From NCBI GenBank assembly GCA_945882215.1, contig CAMCWM010000023.1, positions 1 through 41,830 of the forward strand: a stretch of DNA of 41,830 nucleotides, given 5' to 3'. Both the position numbers and the translations under genes were made by a program. Below, piece after piece: positions 14,704-23,272 of the stretch. The DNA is from Akkermansia muciniphila (GTDB lineage: Bacteria; Verrucomicrobiota; Verrucomicrobiia; Verrucomicrobiales; Verrucomicrobiaceae). The notes under the pieces are model-generated. The model worked only from the letters and a program-made list of their open reading frames with translations. It did no database searches and had not been told where the DNA came from. Each line of letters starts with the position of its first letter. The first letter of the stretch is position 1.

Positions 14704-15677
14704 GCTTCCGCATCCACGACGGCATCCACTTGCCCCGCTTTGCATACGAGATGCTCAGCGCCTGCCCCGCTACTGGAGGTGGCGTCCATCTGTGGCTCTT
14801 CCGTATGGCGCGGGTGCTGCATCCGTTTTTCGAGGACAAAGGTCGGATGGCCGACCTGCTTGCCCAAGCGTCTGCAGGCTGTGGACGCGAGGTGCCTGAA
14901 TCCGAAATCCTCTCGGCGATTGCCAATTCACAGGCCTGTGCCTGGCAGCCGCGTGGGAAACTTGAATCGGGTCGCGATCGGCAGCCCGTCTCTCGTCCGG
15001 CTTCCGCAGAAACTGCAAACCCTTCACTGTCGGCATGGCCACAGCGCAACGACGAGCAGATCGAAGCCGTGGTCGCAGCCAGTGATGTGGCCGGTTTGGC
15101 GGATCTCTGGGAAGCCTCGCCGTCGCGTCCCGACTGGGAGGAGCCGCAGACTGAGGAACTCATCGACGCGTTGTTTCCCGGCAATCCATTGCTGTGCTGC
15201 GGCAAGCACATCAACCGGGATTTTGGCACCGGCACCCGTGAGGAATGGCGGGGCCAGCTTGCGGTGCAGCAGTTCATCGTCCCCTCGCCCATGACCGCTG
15301 AGGAAGGGCTCAAAAAGGACGGCGGCCCATCCTTGCGCTGCCTCGCCAACACCGGCCCCCGGCGCTACTTGGTCATCGAGTCCGACCACGGCACGGTCGA
15401 TACGCATGCCGTGGTGCTGTGGCATCTGGCACGCCTGGCACCGCTGGTGACGGTGGTGCATAGCGGCGGCAAGTCTTTGCACGGTTGGTTTGCCTGCCAG
15501 GGGAGCAGTGAGGCGCTGCAACTCCGCTTCATGCGCTATGCCGTGATGCTGGGCGCTGATCCTGCCACTTGGACCCGCTGCCAGTTCGTGCGCATGCCCG
15601 ATGGATTGCGCCGCAGGCCCAGTGCCTTCGGAGTGCGTCAGTCCGTGTTCTACTTCAACCCCAATAACCTGCCATGA
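14700..15677 (+). CDS. Primase-polymerase-like replication protein of a mobile element
   Basis: 325 residues. The N-terminal ~85 residues (DGIHLPRFAYEML...GCGREVPESEILSAIANS) resemble the small helical domain that accompanies element-encoded primases. The C-terminal half resembles an archaeo-eukaryotic-type primase: a YLVIESD strand carrying acidic residues (candidate motif I), VVHSGGKSLHGWF (motif II with Ser and His), and TRCQFVRMPDGLRR near the end (candidate motif III). The sequence is divergent, so enzyme activity is inferred. The ATG overlaps the upstream stop and its own stop overlaps the next ATG, tying it to an HTH protein and an AAA ATPase, the usual company of such primases. Confidence 0.6.
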   Translation: MSFRIHDGIHLPRFAYEMLSACPATGGGVHLWLFRMARVLHPFFEDKGRMADLLAQASAGCGREVPESEILSAIANSQACAWQPRGKLESGRDRQPVSRPASAETANPSLSAWPQRNDEQIEAVVAASDVAGLADLWEASPSRPDWEEPQTEELIDALFPGNPLLCCGKHINRDFGTGTREEWRGQLAVQQFIVPSPMTAEEGLKKDGGPSLRCLANTGPRRYLVIESDHGTVDTHAVVLWHLARLAPLVTVVHSGGKSLHGWFACQGSSEALQLRFMRYAVMLGADPATWTRCQFVRMPDGLRRRPSAFGVRQSVFYFNPNNLP

Positions 15678-16975
15678 ACCAAACCCAGTGGGCCGAGTTG
15701 AACGACATCCCGGAGGTGGCCGGCAAGCCTGCACGATCAGCAACCTCCCCTGCCTCCGGCGCGGAGGAGGAAAAGCCGAAGCTACCGCCACCCGAGGCGG
15801 TGGGGATTGGGCTGTTGCAAACACCCGTTTTGAACGATCCCAATGAACTCCTCAAATACCGCTATCTCTGCCGTGGCGGTGGAATGCTGCTGGTCGGTCC
15901 TGCAGGCGTTGGGAAATCGACCCTGCAGATGCAGGCCTCGCTGTGCTGGGGCATCGGGCGGGAGTTCTTCGGCATCCATCCGGCGCGTCCGCTCAAGTCC
16001 TTGCTCATCCAAAGCGAGAACGATCACGGCGACCTCGCCGAAATGCGCGACGGCGTGCTCGATGGCTTGGCATTCTCGTCAGAGGAGCGGGCTGCTGCCT
16101 GCGCGAACCTGCTGGTGGCTACCGAGGACATGCGCACAGCTGTGGAGTTTTGCGACGAGGTGGTTGAGCCGTTGGTGGCCCTGCACAAGCCCGACCTGCT
16201 GTGGATCGACCCGGCACTGGCCTATCTTGGCGGCGAAACCAACTCGCAAAAAGACGTGGGCGCATTTTTGCGCAACGGACTCAATCCCATCGTCCACCGC
16301 CATCAATGCGGGGTGATCATTCTGCACCACACCAACAAGCCGACCAGCGGCGCGGAGAAACCCAAATGGAACGGCAGTGAGTTTGCCTACCTGGGCAGCG
16401 GCAGCGCGGAATGGGCCAACTGGCCACGCGCGGTGCTAGGCCTGCGCTCCATTGGCGGACACGACATCTTCGAACTCCATGCGGGCAAGCGCGGCGGCCG
16501 CCTGAAGTGGGAGGAGGCGGACGGACAACGCTCCTACATCAAGGTTATCGGCCACAGCACCTCCCGGCAATACTGGCGCGAGGTGCCCCAGAGCGAACTG
16601 GATGCCGCCCGGGAGAAGCCCGATGCCGAGGCACGCTTCGGGCGTCACAAGCCCACGATGGAGGAGTTCCTCAAGCTCTTTCCCACCAGCTTCAAGAAGG
16701 AGCCGCGCGAGGCGCTGCTTTCCGGCGACCAGGTGAAGGTGGCGTTCCTAAAACTGGGCTGGCACCGTGACCTCTACAAGGGCATGTACGAGCAGGCCGA
16801 GGCGGACGGTCTGCTGGCCATCGTGCGCGGCGAGGGCCGGGGTGGTCAACTGCTGCGCGGCCTGCCCGAGATCGTCGCCGCCTACACTGCTCGGCGTGAG
16901 GAGGCCGGTTCGCTCATGGAGCAGGTGCCGCTGAAGGTATGTGCCAAGCGCCGCAAGCCTCCAAAACGGCGCTGA
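15674..16975 (+). CDS. RepA-like AAA/RecA-fold ATPase (replicative helicase type)
   Basis: 433 residues. Walker A is GPAGVGKST (~75-83), Walker B is DLLWIDPALAYLGG, and VIILHHTNKP is the His-containing sensor strand found in RepA/DnaB-like hexameric helicases (AAA_25 group). The tail beyond ~280 is basic and helical and may bind DNA. Coupled by an ATGA overlap at 15674 to the primase-like gene; together they would supply unwinding and priming for a plasmid-, satellite- or ICE-like element. A dense repeat cluster starts 5 bp after its stop. Confidence 0.8.
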   Translation: MNQTQWAELNDIPEVAGKPARSATSPASGAEEEKPKLPPPEAVGIGLLQTPVLNDPNELLKYRYLCRGGGMLLVGPAGVGKSTLQMQASLCWGIGREFFGIHPARPLKSLLIQSENDHGDLAEMRDGVLDGLAFSSEERAAACANLLVATEDMRTAVEFCDEVVEPLVALHKPDLLWIDPALAYLGGETNSQKDVGAFLRNGLNPIVHRHQCGVIILHHTNKPTSGAEKPKWNGSEFAYLGSGSAEWANWPRAVLGLRSIGGHDIFELHAGKRGGRLKWEEADGQRSYIKVIGHSTSRQYWREVPQSELDAAREKPDAEARFGRHKPTMEEFLKLFPTSFKKEPREALLSGDQVKVAFLKLGWHRDLYKGMYEQAEADGLLAIVRGEGRGGQLLRGLPEIVAAYTARREEAGSLMEQVPLKVCAKRRKPPKRR

Positions 16976-16980
16976 AACGC

Positions 16981-17143
16981 GAACTCGGGAAACTCGGGAA
17001 ACTCGGGCGCGGGACGAGAAAGAAAAGCGCCGCGCGCGAACTCGGGAAACTCGTCCCCACCCTTTAGGGTGGGACGAGTTCCAGGACGAGTTCGCGCATG
17101 TGAAAAAATCAAACAACGTCAGGACGAGTTCCAGGACGAGTTC
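16981..17143. repeat. Cluster of ACTCG-core repeats, candidate replication origin
   Basis: 16981-17007 is GAACTCGGG followed by two AAACTCGGG units; 17038-17054 has GAACTCGGG plus AAACTCGTC; 17071-17093 and 17121-17143 each contain two GACGAGTTC units 12 bp apart, the same core in the opposite direction. At the point of reversal, 17049-17079 is a strong hairpin: ACTCGTCCCCACCCT, loop TT, then AGGGTGGGACGAGT, with one bulged C. Repeated units in two orientations around a hairpin directly after a primase-helicase pair fit an iteron-type origin. Alternatives are an autoregulatory operator region or a repetitive coding remnant. Confidence 0.55.
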
Positions 17144-17258
17144 GGCAGCACGCGCTGACAGCCCCAAAAGCGCCCTCTGCCCCGCCCGTGCTGGCGGCCC
17201 GTAGTCGCGGGCGCGTCGAGGGCTGCCAGCCCTCCCCACAGCACCGGACGGCTTCGCC

Positions 17259-17906
17259 TCACTCTCCCCGGTGCAGCATGGTCAGCGCCTCATCAATCGC
17301 CCTCTGGTTTCGGGCTTGAATGTCTGCGGCTCCCAAACCCACCAGCAGCGGGGGAAGTTCCACCTCGAACTTGTGCCGGAACACTCTGGCAGCCCGTGCC
17401 GTCATTCTGAGCCATTCCGCCTTAACCTCAGCCACGGAAACATAGGCGGCTTTGCGCTCTGCCAGGCGCATCTCGCGCTCCTCGGTTTCCGCCTGCAGCC
17501 GCCGCAGACGCAGCGCAGCCTCCTCCTCGCTGCAATGCCCCGCCAGTTTGGCGCTGCGCATGAACTCACGCCACGCCGCCACATCGTGAAAACCATTGGC
17601 ATCTGGCTTTGGAGCGTCTGGGCGTTTCCGCCAGTTCTGAATCGTGCGGCGGGTCACCCTGAGGATCTTCGCCAATTCGACGTAGTTTTCAGCCAGGGTG
17701 GCTGTCGGTAATGATGCCGTGGCCATGCCAAGGAGCATTGCGCGCTCAGACCGACTCAGGTTGCCGCCGCGATGGACCCGCTGAGCGAGGTTGGAGAAGT
17801 CACGATTCAGGAGCTTCTTGGCGAGGTCAGGAGAGATGAGTTTGGCGGTTTCCATGCCACTGCACACGCTGTCAACATGGTTGGAAATGTCCCGCATCGT
17901 TGACAT
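17259..17906 (-). CDS. Terminase small-subunit-like (Nu1-type) protein
   Basis: 215 residues from the ATG at 17906; ATGs at 17897 and 17855 (METAKLIS) are also possible. A winged-HTH-like segment (LAKILRVTRRTIQNWRKRPDAPKPDANGFHDVAAWREF, ~78-115) is followed by a charged coiled coil (ALRLRRLQAETEEREMRLAERKAAYVSVAEVKAEW) and an amphipathic C-terminus (ELPPLLVGLGAADIQ...IDEAL). This architecture is that of Nu1-like small terminase subunits. No large terminase, portal or capsid gene is nearby, so it may serve a satellite element or be a domesticated regulator. It is divergent from the HTH gene at 17919, with only 12 bp between the starts. Confidence 0.65.
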   Translation of the reverse strand: MSTMRDISNHVDSVCSGMETAKLISPDLAKKLLNRDFSNLAQRVHRGGNLSRSERAMLLGMATASLPTATLAENYVELAKILRVTRRTIQNWRKRPDAPKPDANGFHDVAAWREFMRSAKLAGHCSEEEAALRLRRLQAETEEREMRLAERKAAYVSVAEVKAEWLRMTARAARVFRHKFEVELPPLLVGLGAADIQARNQRAIDEALTMLHRGE

Positions 17907-17918
17907 TGGCGTTGGTGC

Positions 17919-18347
17919 ATGAAACCCGATTGTTCCGCAAATCTCGTCCGCTTCGCCACCACGCTTGCCCGGAGGCTGGGAGTGAACCGGCGCACGATCA
18001 ATCGCTGGCTAAAGCTCCCCGGCGCCCCGATCAGAATCAACGGCCGCTGGGACGTGTGGGACTGGATTGAGTTCCTTGACGCGCAAGGACTCTATTCACG
18101 CCGCCTCGATCGCTGCTGCGTTGCTCTCAACGTGGCGGCCTTGATCAACGAACGGCTTCCGGAACGCGTGAGCCACACCGCCGAGCGCATGTTGCTTGAG
18201 GTTATTGAGAACATCTTGCCTCACGACCGCAATGTTCGCTGCGCGTTCCAGGCGTCAGCCCCCAGCACCGAATCGCATGCCGTGGAGAGGCCGAGGCCAA
18301 TGCGTATCGAAGATATCAATCCTTGGAGCCTGCCAGGCACCCGGTAG
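17919..18347 (+). CDS. HTH protein of the mobile-element segment
   Basis: 142 residues. The N-terminal half (TTLARRLGVNRRTINRWLKLPGAPIRINGRWDVWDWIEFL) is an HTH of the same type as that in the neighbouring terminase-like protein, ending in the aromatic wing. The middle is helical (ERMLLEVIENILP). The last ~43 residues (18221-18347) are antisense to the 3' end of the ArsR gene, a convergent overlap of 127 bp, so the C-terminus may be fortuitous and the gene possibly truncated at an element boundary. Likely a DNA-binding regulator or a small terminase remnant. Confidence 0.5.
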   Translation: MKPDCSANLVRFATTLARRLGVNRRTINRWLKLPGAPIRINGRWDVWDWIEFLDAQGLYSRRLDRCCVALNVAALINERLPERVSHTAERMLLEVIENILPHDRNVRCAFQASAPSTESHAVERPRPMRIEDINPWSLPGTR

Positions 18348-18553
18348 AAGCAGAGCGACTTGCGCCGCTCGACTTCGACCACGCCGGCTTCACGCAGGAG
18401 CTTCAGGTGATTCGAAAGGTTCGGCAATCGCAGTTCAAGGATTGCTGAAAGGTCACTCACGCACAGAGGCCGTTCGACGAGGAGCGCGATGATCCGCCAG
18501 CGTGTGGGGTGAGCCAAGAGGCCAACGGGACGGAGTGTGGATCGAAGCGACAT
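18221..18553 (-). CDS. ArsR-family winged-helix regulator
   Basis: 110 residues, normal for the family. LLAHPTRWRIIALLVERPLCVSDLSAILELRLPNLSNHLKLLREAGVVEVERRKSLCFYRV shows the ArsR fold with recognition helix and beta-wing. Only a few cysteines occur (Cys31, Cys68 and one further downstream) and no ELCVC-type metal site is evident, so it may sense something other than arsenite. No regulated partner gene lies directly downstream on its strand. An inverted repeat at 18639-18659, ~86 bp upstream of its start, is a candidate operator. Confidence 0.75.
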   Translation of the reverse strand: MSLRSTLRPVGLLAHPTRWRIIALLVERPLCVSDLSAILELRLPNLSNHLKLLREAGVVEVERRKSLCFYRVPGRLQGLISSIRIGLGLSTACDSVLGADAWNAQRTLRS

Positions 18554-19105
18554 GGGGCAGATGCGAAGGCGGGGGCGTCAACTGAAACACTTCGAGAGCT
18601 CTATTCAGCAAAAGCTGAAATGCTGCGAACTCGGCGATCACCGATTGATAACATCGGTGTTCATTACTGGGCTCGGAGTTCACATTGGCCGCTGAGGAGC
18701 CGCATGGTCTGGCGGGAACATGTGTCTCCGGTTCGCACAGCCCAGTCGTGTTTTCCCATCATTTCCACGTCTCTGAGCTCGGACTAAGCTCTCTGATAGC
18801 TGTTTGCAAAAGACTGATATTCAATGAATTGTGACACAAAAACGAGCCACACTCAACACAGTCTCGGAACAAAAAAGTGGGAAACGAAAAAATTGCGTTC
18901 TCATGGAATTTGCGTGGTGGGGGGCTTACCCAAGGACTCGGTCGATCTCAAAAAGAGAGTCCCCAGTCTCTCACGCCGCTACGGACGCTCGCTTGCTCTG
19001 CACTATCGCTTCCTCAAACGCAGGCATGTCAACTCGCGGGGCGTTTTCTATCAAAATCCTTGGACCGCCCATCAGCAGCGCCGAAGCATCTACATCCAAG
19101 TGAAA
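18554..19105 (+). other. 552-bp intergenic region upstream of the secreted-hydrolase array
   Basis: It contains the upstream side of the ArsR gene, the inverted repeat at 18639-18659, and relatively A/T-rich sequence at about 18780-18910 that could hold the promoter of the hydrolase gene. The hydrolase frame is open back to 18824, but that extension (MNCDTKTSHTQHSLG...) is basic, lacks signal-peptide character and precedes a good signal peptide, so I treat it as untranslated. No RNA gene was recognised. Confidence 0.6.
18639..18659. promoter_or_regulatory. Inverted repeat CACCGAT-N7-ATCGGTG, possible ArsR operator
   Basis: Perfect 7-bp arms separated by 7 bp, in the intergenic region upstream of the ArsR gene. 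ArsR-type dimers bind such dyads near their own promoters. There is no direct evidence that this one is used. Confidence 0.4.
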
Positions 19106-20824
19106 ATGATGAAAAGCATTCTACTCTGCGTCCAATTGCTCGCGCCGCTGCCCACACTGCATGCCGCCGAGCCTTTCCCGACTCCAGCCGCTCTGTGGAA
19201 GGACTACGATCCTAATCAGGGTGCCTTCAAAGAGGAGATCGTGAAGCAAGAAACGCGTGACGGCATCTTCAGCCGGGACTCCTACATCAGCGCGTATGTG
19301 CTGGGCGAGGAGATTCGCGTTTACTGCCGCTACAAGGTCAAGACGGGTGTGGAAAAGGCTCCCGGTCTGCTGGTGGTGCATGGCTGGATGGGCGCTGCAG
19401 AGCCGGATCGGAAGTTTGTCGAAGATGGCTGGGCCGTGATGGCGCATGACTACTGTGGCAAGACGGGGACACGTCCGCACTTCACGAAGTATCCGGAGAG
19501 GCTGCGGCATGGGAACATGGATCGAACCGTGGCGGGACCAGCGAGGGCGCAGGATCTGGACGGAAAGCAAATCACCGATCCGAAGCAGACCTCCGACTAC
19601 CTTTGGTATGCGATCCAGCGGCGGGTGCTGAGCTATCTGGAGCAGCAAAAGGAGGTGGATCGCACGCGGCTCGGAGCGACGGGGTATTCGTATGGCGGCA
19701 CGTTGATGTGGAATCTCGCCACCGATCCGCGCGTGAAGGCGGTCGCGGCTTACTTTGGCATCGGTTACAACGACTACTACCGCGACAAGCAGGTCTGGCT
19801 CTACAATGTGCCTTACGTCGAGCCGCCGAAGTCGTCGGGTGAAGAGATCATCCTGGCTTCGATTGTGCCTGAGGCTCATGTGCCGTTCATCACGGCGGCC
19901 ACGCTGTTTTTGAATGGCTCCAACGATCATCATGGCGGTCACGAACGCGGTCTGGAGAGCTTCAAGAAGTTCCCGAAGAACGTGCCGTGGTCGTTTGCGA
20001 TACAGGCCCGCGGACATCACGACACCGAGAAGATCGGGCACAACACCAAGTTCTGGCTCGAAAAGCATGTGCTCGGCAAACACGTGGCCTGGCCGGAGCA
20101 TCCGAGCTCCGAGATCCGTCTGGATGCCGAAGGCGTGCCGGAACTCGTCATCACGCCGGCGTCACCCGACACCGTGCACAAGGTGGAGATGTATTATGCG
20201 CTCAAGAACCCATGCAGCTACGCCCGTGCCTGGCGTGATACGTCGAGCGTGCGGCAGGGACAGCAGTGGATCGGCAAGATGCCAGTGCTCAATGTGGACG
20301 ACTATGTCTTCGGTTACGCCAACATCACCTACGACACGACCATCGTGCGCTCGACTGACTTCAACGCGGCCATCCCTGCCAAGCTCGGCAAAGCGGTGGC
20401 CACTGACAAGCCATCAAGCGATCTTTCCGGCAGCGGTTACAGCGCCTGGAGCAATATCGCCGAGCTGGAAGGCCCCAAAGGCATCCAAGGATTTCGTCCC
20501 ACGAACAACGGACGCGGTTCCGGCACCGAGCAGCTCCACGATCCCAAATGGCAGGCTCCGGCAGGTTCGCGGCTGAGCTTCAAGTTCTACTGCACCGAGC
20601 CGCAAACGCTGATCTTCACCGCTGCCGACCACAACTCGGTGGAGCTTGAGATCACCGCCTCCGACGACTGGCAGGAAATGTCCATCGCCCCTGAAAGGCT
20701 CATCAACCGCTTCAACCAAAAGCCCATGTCGCACTGGTCGAGCGTGGGCAAAATCCACTTTCTACCCAAACCAGGCTCTGACCTCACCAAGGTGATTTTT
20801 GCCGATTTCAAATGGGTGCCGTGA
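19106..20824 (+). CDS. Secreted alpha/beta-hydrolase with C-terminal beta-rich domain
   Basis: 572 residues starting at ATG 19106 (or 19109), chosen because a signal peptide follows (MMKSILLCVQLLAPLPTLHA). The hydrolase core has LLVVHGWMG (oxyanion-hole strand) and the nucleophile elbow GYSYGG with Ser195; Asp and His of the triad are probably in FLNGSNDHHGGH and IQARGHHDTEK. This resembles dienelactone hydrolase/acetylxylan-esterase-type enzymes that remove ester groups from carbohydrates. The ~110 C-terminal residues (WQAPAGSRLSFKFYCTEPQ...VGKIHFLPKPGSDLTKVIFADFKW) look like a galactose-binding-type jelly roll. It opens an array of exported esterases on the plus strand. Confidence 0.8.
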   Translation: MMKSILLCVQLLAPLPTLHAAEPFPTPAALWKDYDPNQGAFKEEIVKQETRDGIFSRDSYISAYVLGEEIRVYCRYKVKTGVEKAPGLLVVHGWMGAAEPDRKFVEDGWAVMAHDYCGKTGTRPHFTKYPERLRHGNMDRTVAGPARAQDLDGKQITDPKQTSDYLWYAIQRRVLSYLEQQKEVDRTRLGATGYSYGGTLMWNLATDPRVKAVAAYFGIGYNDYYRDKQVWLYNVPYVEPPKSSGEEIILASIVPEAHVPFITAATLFLNGSNDHHGGHERGLESFKKFPKNVPWSFAIQARGHHDTEKIGHNTKFWLEKHVLGKHVAWPEHPSSEIRLDAEGVPELVITPASPDTVHKVEMYYALKNPCSYARAWRDTSSVRQGQQWIGKMPVLNVDDYVFGYANITYDTTIVRSTDFNAAIPAKLGKAVATDKPSSDLSGSGYSAWSNIAELEGPKGIQGFRPTNNGRGSGTEQLHDPKWQAPAGSRLSFKFYCTEPQTLIFTAADHNSVELEITASDDWQEMSIAPERLINRFNQKPMSHWSSVGKIHFLPKPGSDLTKVIFADFKWVP

Positions 20825-20877
20825 ACCGGCTTCTCGATCACGTTTTTATCCAACCAATCACCGAAGCGATTCGACCT

Positions 20878-21852
20878 ATGAAAGCCATCGTCTCCGCCCT
20901 TTTCCTTGTCTCACTCACAATACTGTCAGCCGCCGATGCCCCGGCCAAGGAGCAGAAGCCCGCACCCGAGCACCGGAAGTATGAGCTTCCCGTCGAACCC
21001 GACGAAAACGTCGCCTATGGCCCGCATCGGATGCAGGTGATTTATTTTTGGCGGGCCAAGTCCGACCAGCCCACGCCGCTGCTCGTTTACATCCATGGCG
21101 GCGGCTGGCAGGGCGGGGATCGCTCTGTGGCCCGAAGCATGATCCTGCCAGCGCTCAATGCCGGCATCTCGGTGGCCTCTGTGGAATACCGCACCATCAA
21201 AGACTCCACCGCCGACGGACTGGTGCCGCCCGTGAAGGGACCGATGCTCGATTGCGCTCGTGCGCTCCAGTTCTGCCGCAACAAGGCCAAGGAGTGGAAT
21301 CTCGACAAAACCAAGGTCGCTCTCTCCGGCGGTTCTGCGGGTGCCTGCACGAGTCTCTGGCTGGCCTTTCACGATGAGATGGCCGATCCAAAAAGTCCTG
21401 ATCCAATCGCCCGTGAGTCCACACGCGTGCTTTGCGCCGCGGTCTCCGGTGCCCAGACCACGCTCGACCCACATCAGATGCGTGCATGGACGCCAAACAG
21501 CAAATACGGCTCGCACGCCTTCGGCATCGCGTGGGATGCGAAGAAGAAAATCTCCTCCTTCCAAATGTTCTACGACGCCCGCGAACGCCTCCTGCCTTGG
21601 ATCAAAGAATACTCGCCATACGAGCAAGTCACCCCCGGCGACCCGCCTGTGGGCCTCTTCTACAGCAGCCCTCCAAACCTCGGTCACGACGAAAAAGACC
21701 CCACCCACACCGCGAACTTCGGCGTGAAGCTCAAGGAGCACCTCGACGCCCACCAAGTCCCCTGCGATATCGTCTATCCCGGTGCGCCGAACGTGAAGCA
21801 CGCCACCGACAGCGACTACATCAAGGCCTACCTGCGGCCTGAACGGAAATGA
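20878..21852 (+). CDS. Secreted alpha/beta-hydrolase (esterase/lipase-like)
   Basis: 324 residues from ATG 20878, picked over an upstream in-frame ATG at 20812 because it starts a signal peptide (MKAIVSALFLVSLTILSAADA). HGGGW (~73-77) forms the oxyanion hole and LSGGSAGA places the nucleophile at Ser153. The C-terminal His is probably the one in VKHATDSDYI and the Asp lies upstream, but the acid is not certain. The sequence is closest in style to the feruloyl-esterase-like group of the fold often seen in Verrucomicrobia. It starts 53 bp after the previous hydrolase, so the two are likely co-expressed. Confidence 0.82.
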   Translation: MKAIVSALFLVSLTILSAADAPAKEQKPAPEHRKYELPVEPDENVAYGPHRMQVIYFWRAKSDQPTPLLVYIHGGGWQGGDRSVARSMILPALNAGISVASVEYRTIKDSTADGLVPPVKGPMLDCARALQFCRNKAKEWNLDKTKVALSGGSAGACTSLWLAFHDEMADPKSPDPIARESTRVLCAAVSGAQTTLDPHQMRAWTPNSKYGSHAFGIAWDAKKKISSFQMFYDARERLLPWIKEYSPYEQVTPGDPPVGLFYSSPPNLGHDEKDPTHTANFGVKLKEHLDAHQVPCDIVYPGAPNVKHATDSDYIKAYLRPERK

Positions 21853-21886
21853 TGCCCGCCACACCAGCATTGCCACTGCCTGAAGA

Positions 21887-23272
21887 ATGAAACATTCCCA
21901 CGCTGCCCTCCTGTCGCTTGTCGCACTCACTCCACTGGTCTCGCTCCTGGCCGCTGAGCCAGCCGCCAAGCCCAAGCCCAAGCCCGTCAATCCCAACACC
22001 TGGATCAAAGCCGAGACCGATCACGCGGATGCCATCTACAAGTGCGGCGAGAAAGCAGTGTTCCGCGTGATCCTGGCAGATAAGGCTCCGAGCGTGCCCG
22101 CTGAACTCACGTGGTCACTCACGCTCGATGGCGCGAAGGTTTTGGGACAAGGCACTGTCACGCTTAAAGACGGCTCGGCCACGGTGGAGGGAACACTTGA
22201 TCAACCCGGTGTTTTGCAATTCAAGGTCACGCCGACGGAGAATGCGGAAGCGCTCGGCATTGGCATGGCGGGTGCAGCTTTCGAGCCTTTCCACATCGCG
22301 CCCACCGCGAAACTTCCGGCGGACTTCGAGTCGTTCTGGACCGCACAGAAGGCGGAACTGGCGAAGATTCCTCTCGATGCAAAGATCGAACCCGTCGCGC
22401 AGGACAATGCGACCATCGACCTCTTCGAGGTCAGCTTTGCCAACATCAACGGTCTGCGCTCGCATGGGTATCTCGCCAAGCCGAAGGGCGCGACCTCGCT
22501 GCCCATCATGATTTCACAGCCGGGCATGGGCGTTCATCCGAATGGCTTGAAGGAATCGCGCTGGGTCATCGGCAATGCAGCACTGGGCTTCCTAGCGCTC
22601 GACATGAGCGCTCACGACATACCGATGGAGCGGACTCCCGAGGACGAGGCACGGTGGAAGAAGTTCATGGGCTATCCCTACATCGGCAGCGACGACCGCA
22701 TGACCTATTACTACCGGCAGGTCTTCACCGGCATGGTGCGCGGCATTGATTACATGACCTCGCGTCCCGAATGGAATCACAAGGCCATTATCAGCTCCGG
22801 CGGCAGCCAGGGCGGCGGCCTCGCCATCATCGCCGCTGCGCTCGATCCGCGCATCACCGCCGTCGTGAGCGTCGCGCCCGCGCTCGGCGAGCACACCGGC
22901 CCGCTCCACGGACGGCCCGATGCCGCACCGATCAACCTCATCATGGGCCGCGACAAGAAGACTCCCGATCCCAAAATCATCGCCGCCACCGCCTACTACG
23001 ACACCGTGAACTTCGCCCGCTTCGTGAAGGTGCCCGTGCTCATGAGCAGCGGCCTCATCGACACCGCCTGCCCACCGATGACGGTGCTCTCGATCTACAA
23101 CACGCTCACTTGTCCCAAGCAGCTCGATCTCGTCCAGCTCCTCGGCCACAACCAAGGCCCGCGCTTCAACGAACTGCGCAACCGCTTCTTCATGGAACAC
23201 GCGGGCATTACCAACCCCGCAGGCAAAGCCACCGCTCCGACCAATCTTGGCGCACCTATTGAAAAGAAATGA
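21887..23272 (+). CDS. Acetylxylan-esterase-like (AXE1/CE7) secreted hydrolase
   Basis: 461 residues. A signal peptide (~1-22, HAALLSLVALTPLVSLLAAEP) precedes an N-terminal beta domain (~37-135, VFRVILADKAPSVPAELTWSL) and an AXE1-type alpha/beta-hydrolase (~145-445). Triad candidates are Ser307 in SSGGSQGGG, Asp392 in SSGLIDTACPP and His421 in LLGHNQG, all as expected for cephalosporin-C-deacetylase/acetylxylan esterase family 7. It should deacetylate oligosaccharides or polysaccharides outside the cytoplasm. The stop overlaps the next ATG (ATGA at 23269). Its last residues GAPIEKK recur at the end of the next gene. Confidence 0.88.
   Translation: MKHSHAALLSLVALTPLVSLLAAEPAAKPKPKPVNPNTWIKAETDHADAIYKCGEKAVFRVILADKAPSVPAELTWSLTLDGAKVLGQGTVTLKDGSATVEGTLDQPGVLQFKVTPTENAEALGIGMAGAAFEPFHIAPTAKLPADFESFWTAQKAELAKIPLDAKIEPVAQDNATIDLFEVSFANINGLRSHGYLAKPKGATSLPIMISQPGMGVHPNGLKESRWVIGNAALGFLALDMSAHDIPMERTPEDEARWKKFMGYPYIGSDDRMTYYYRQVFTGMVRGIDYMTSRPEWNHKAIISSGGSQGGGLAIIAAALDPRITAVVSVAPALGEHTGPLHGRPDAAPINLIMGRDKKTPDPKIIAATAYYDTVNFARFVKVPVLMSSGLIDTACPPMTVLSIYNTLTCPKQLDLVQLLGHNQGPRFNELRNRFFMEHAGITNPAGKATAPTNLGAPIEKK

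Noticed and set aside
17049..17079. Intrinsic terminator of the helicase operon
   Set aside because: The stem is strong but no T-run follows, and it is embedded in direct repeats; an origin or protein-binding role fits better.
16941..17204. Small Arg/Thr/Glu-rich gene after the helicase gene
   Set aside because: Its RETRETR composition simply translates the ACTCGGGAA repeats; there is no start signal and it overlaps the helicase gene.
18509..18787. 92-codon plus-strand gene overlapping the ArsR start
   Set aside because: No family resemblance, overlaps the ArsR coding region and the candidate operator.
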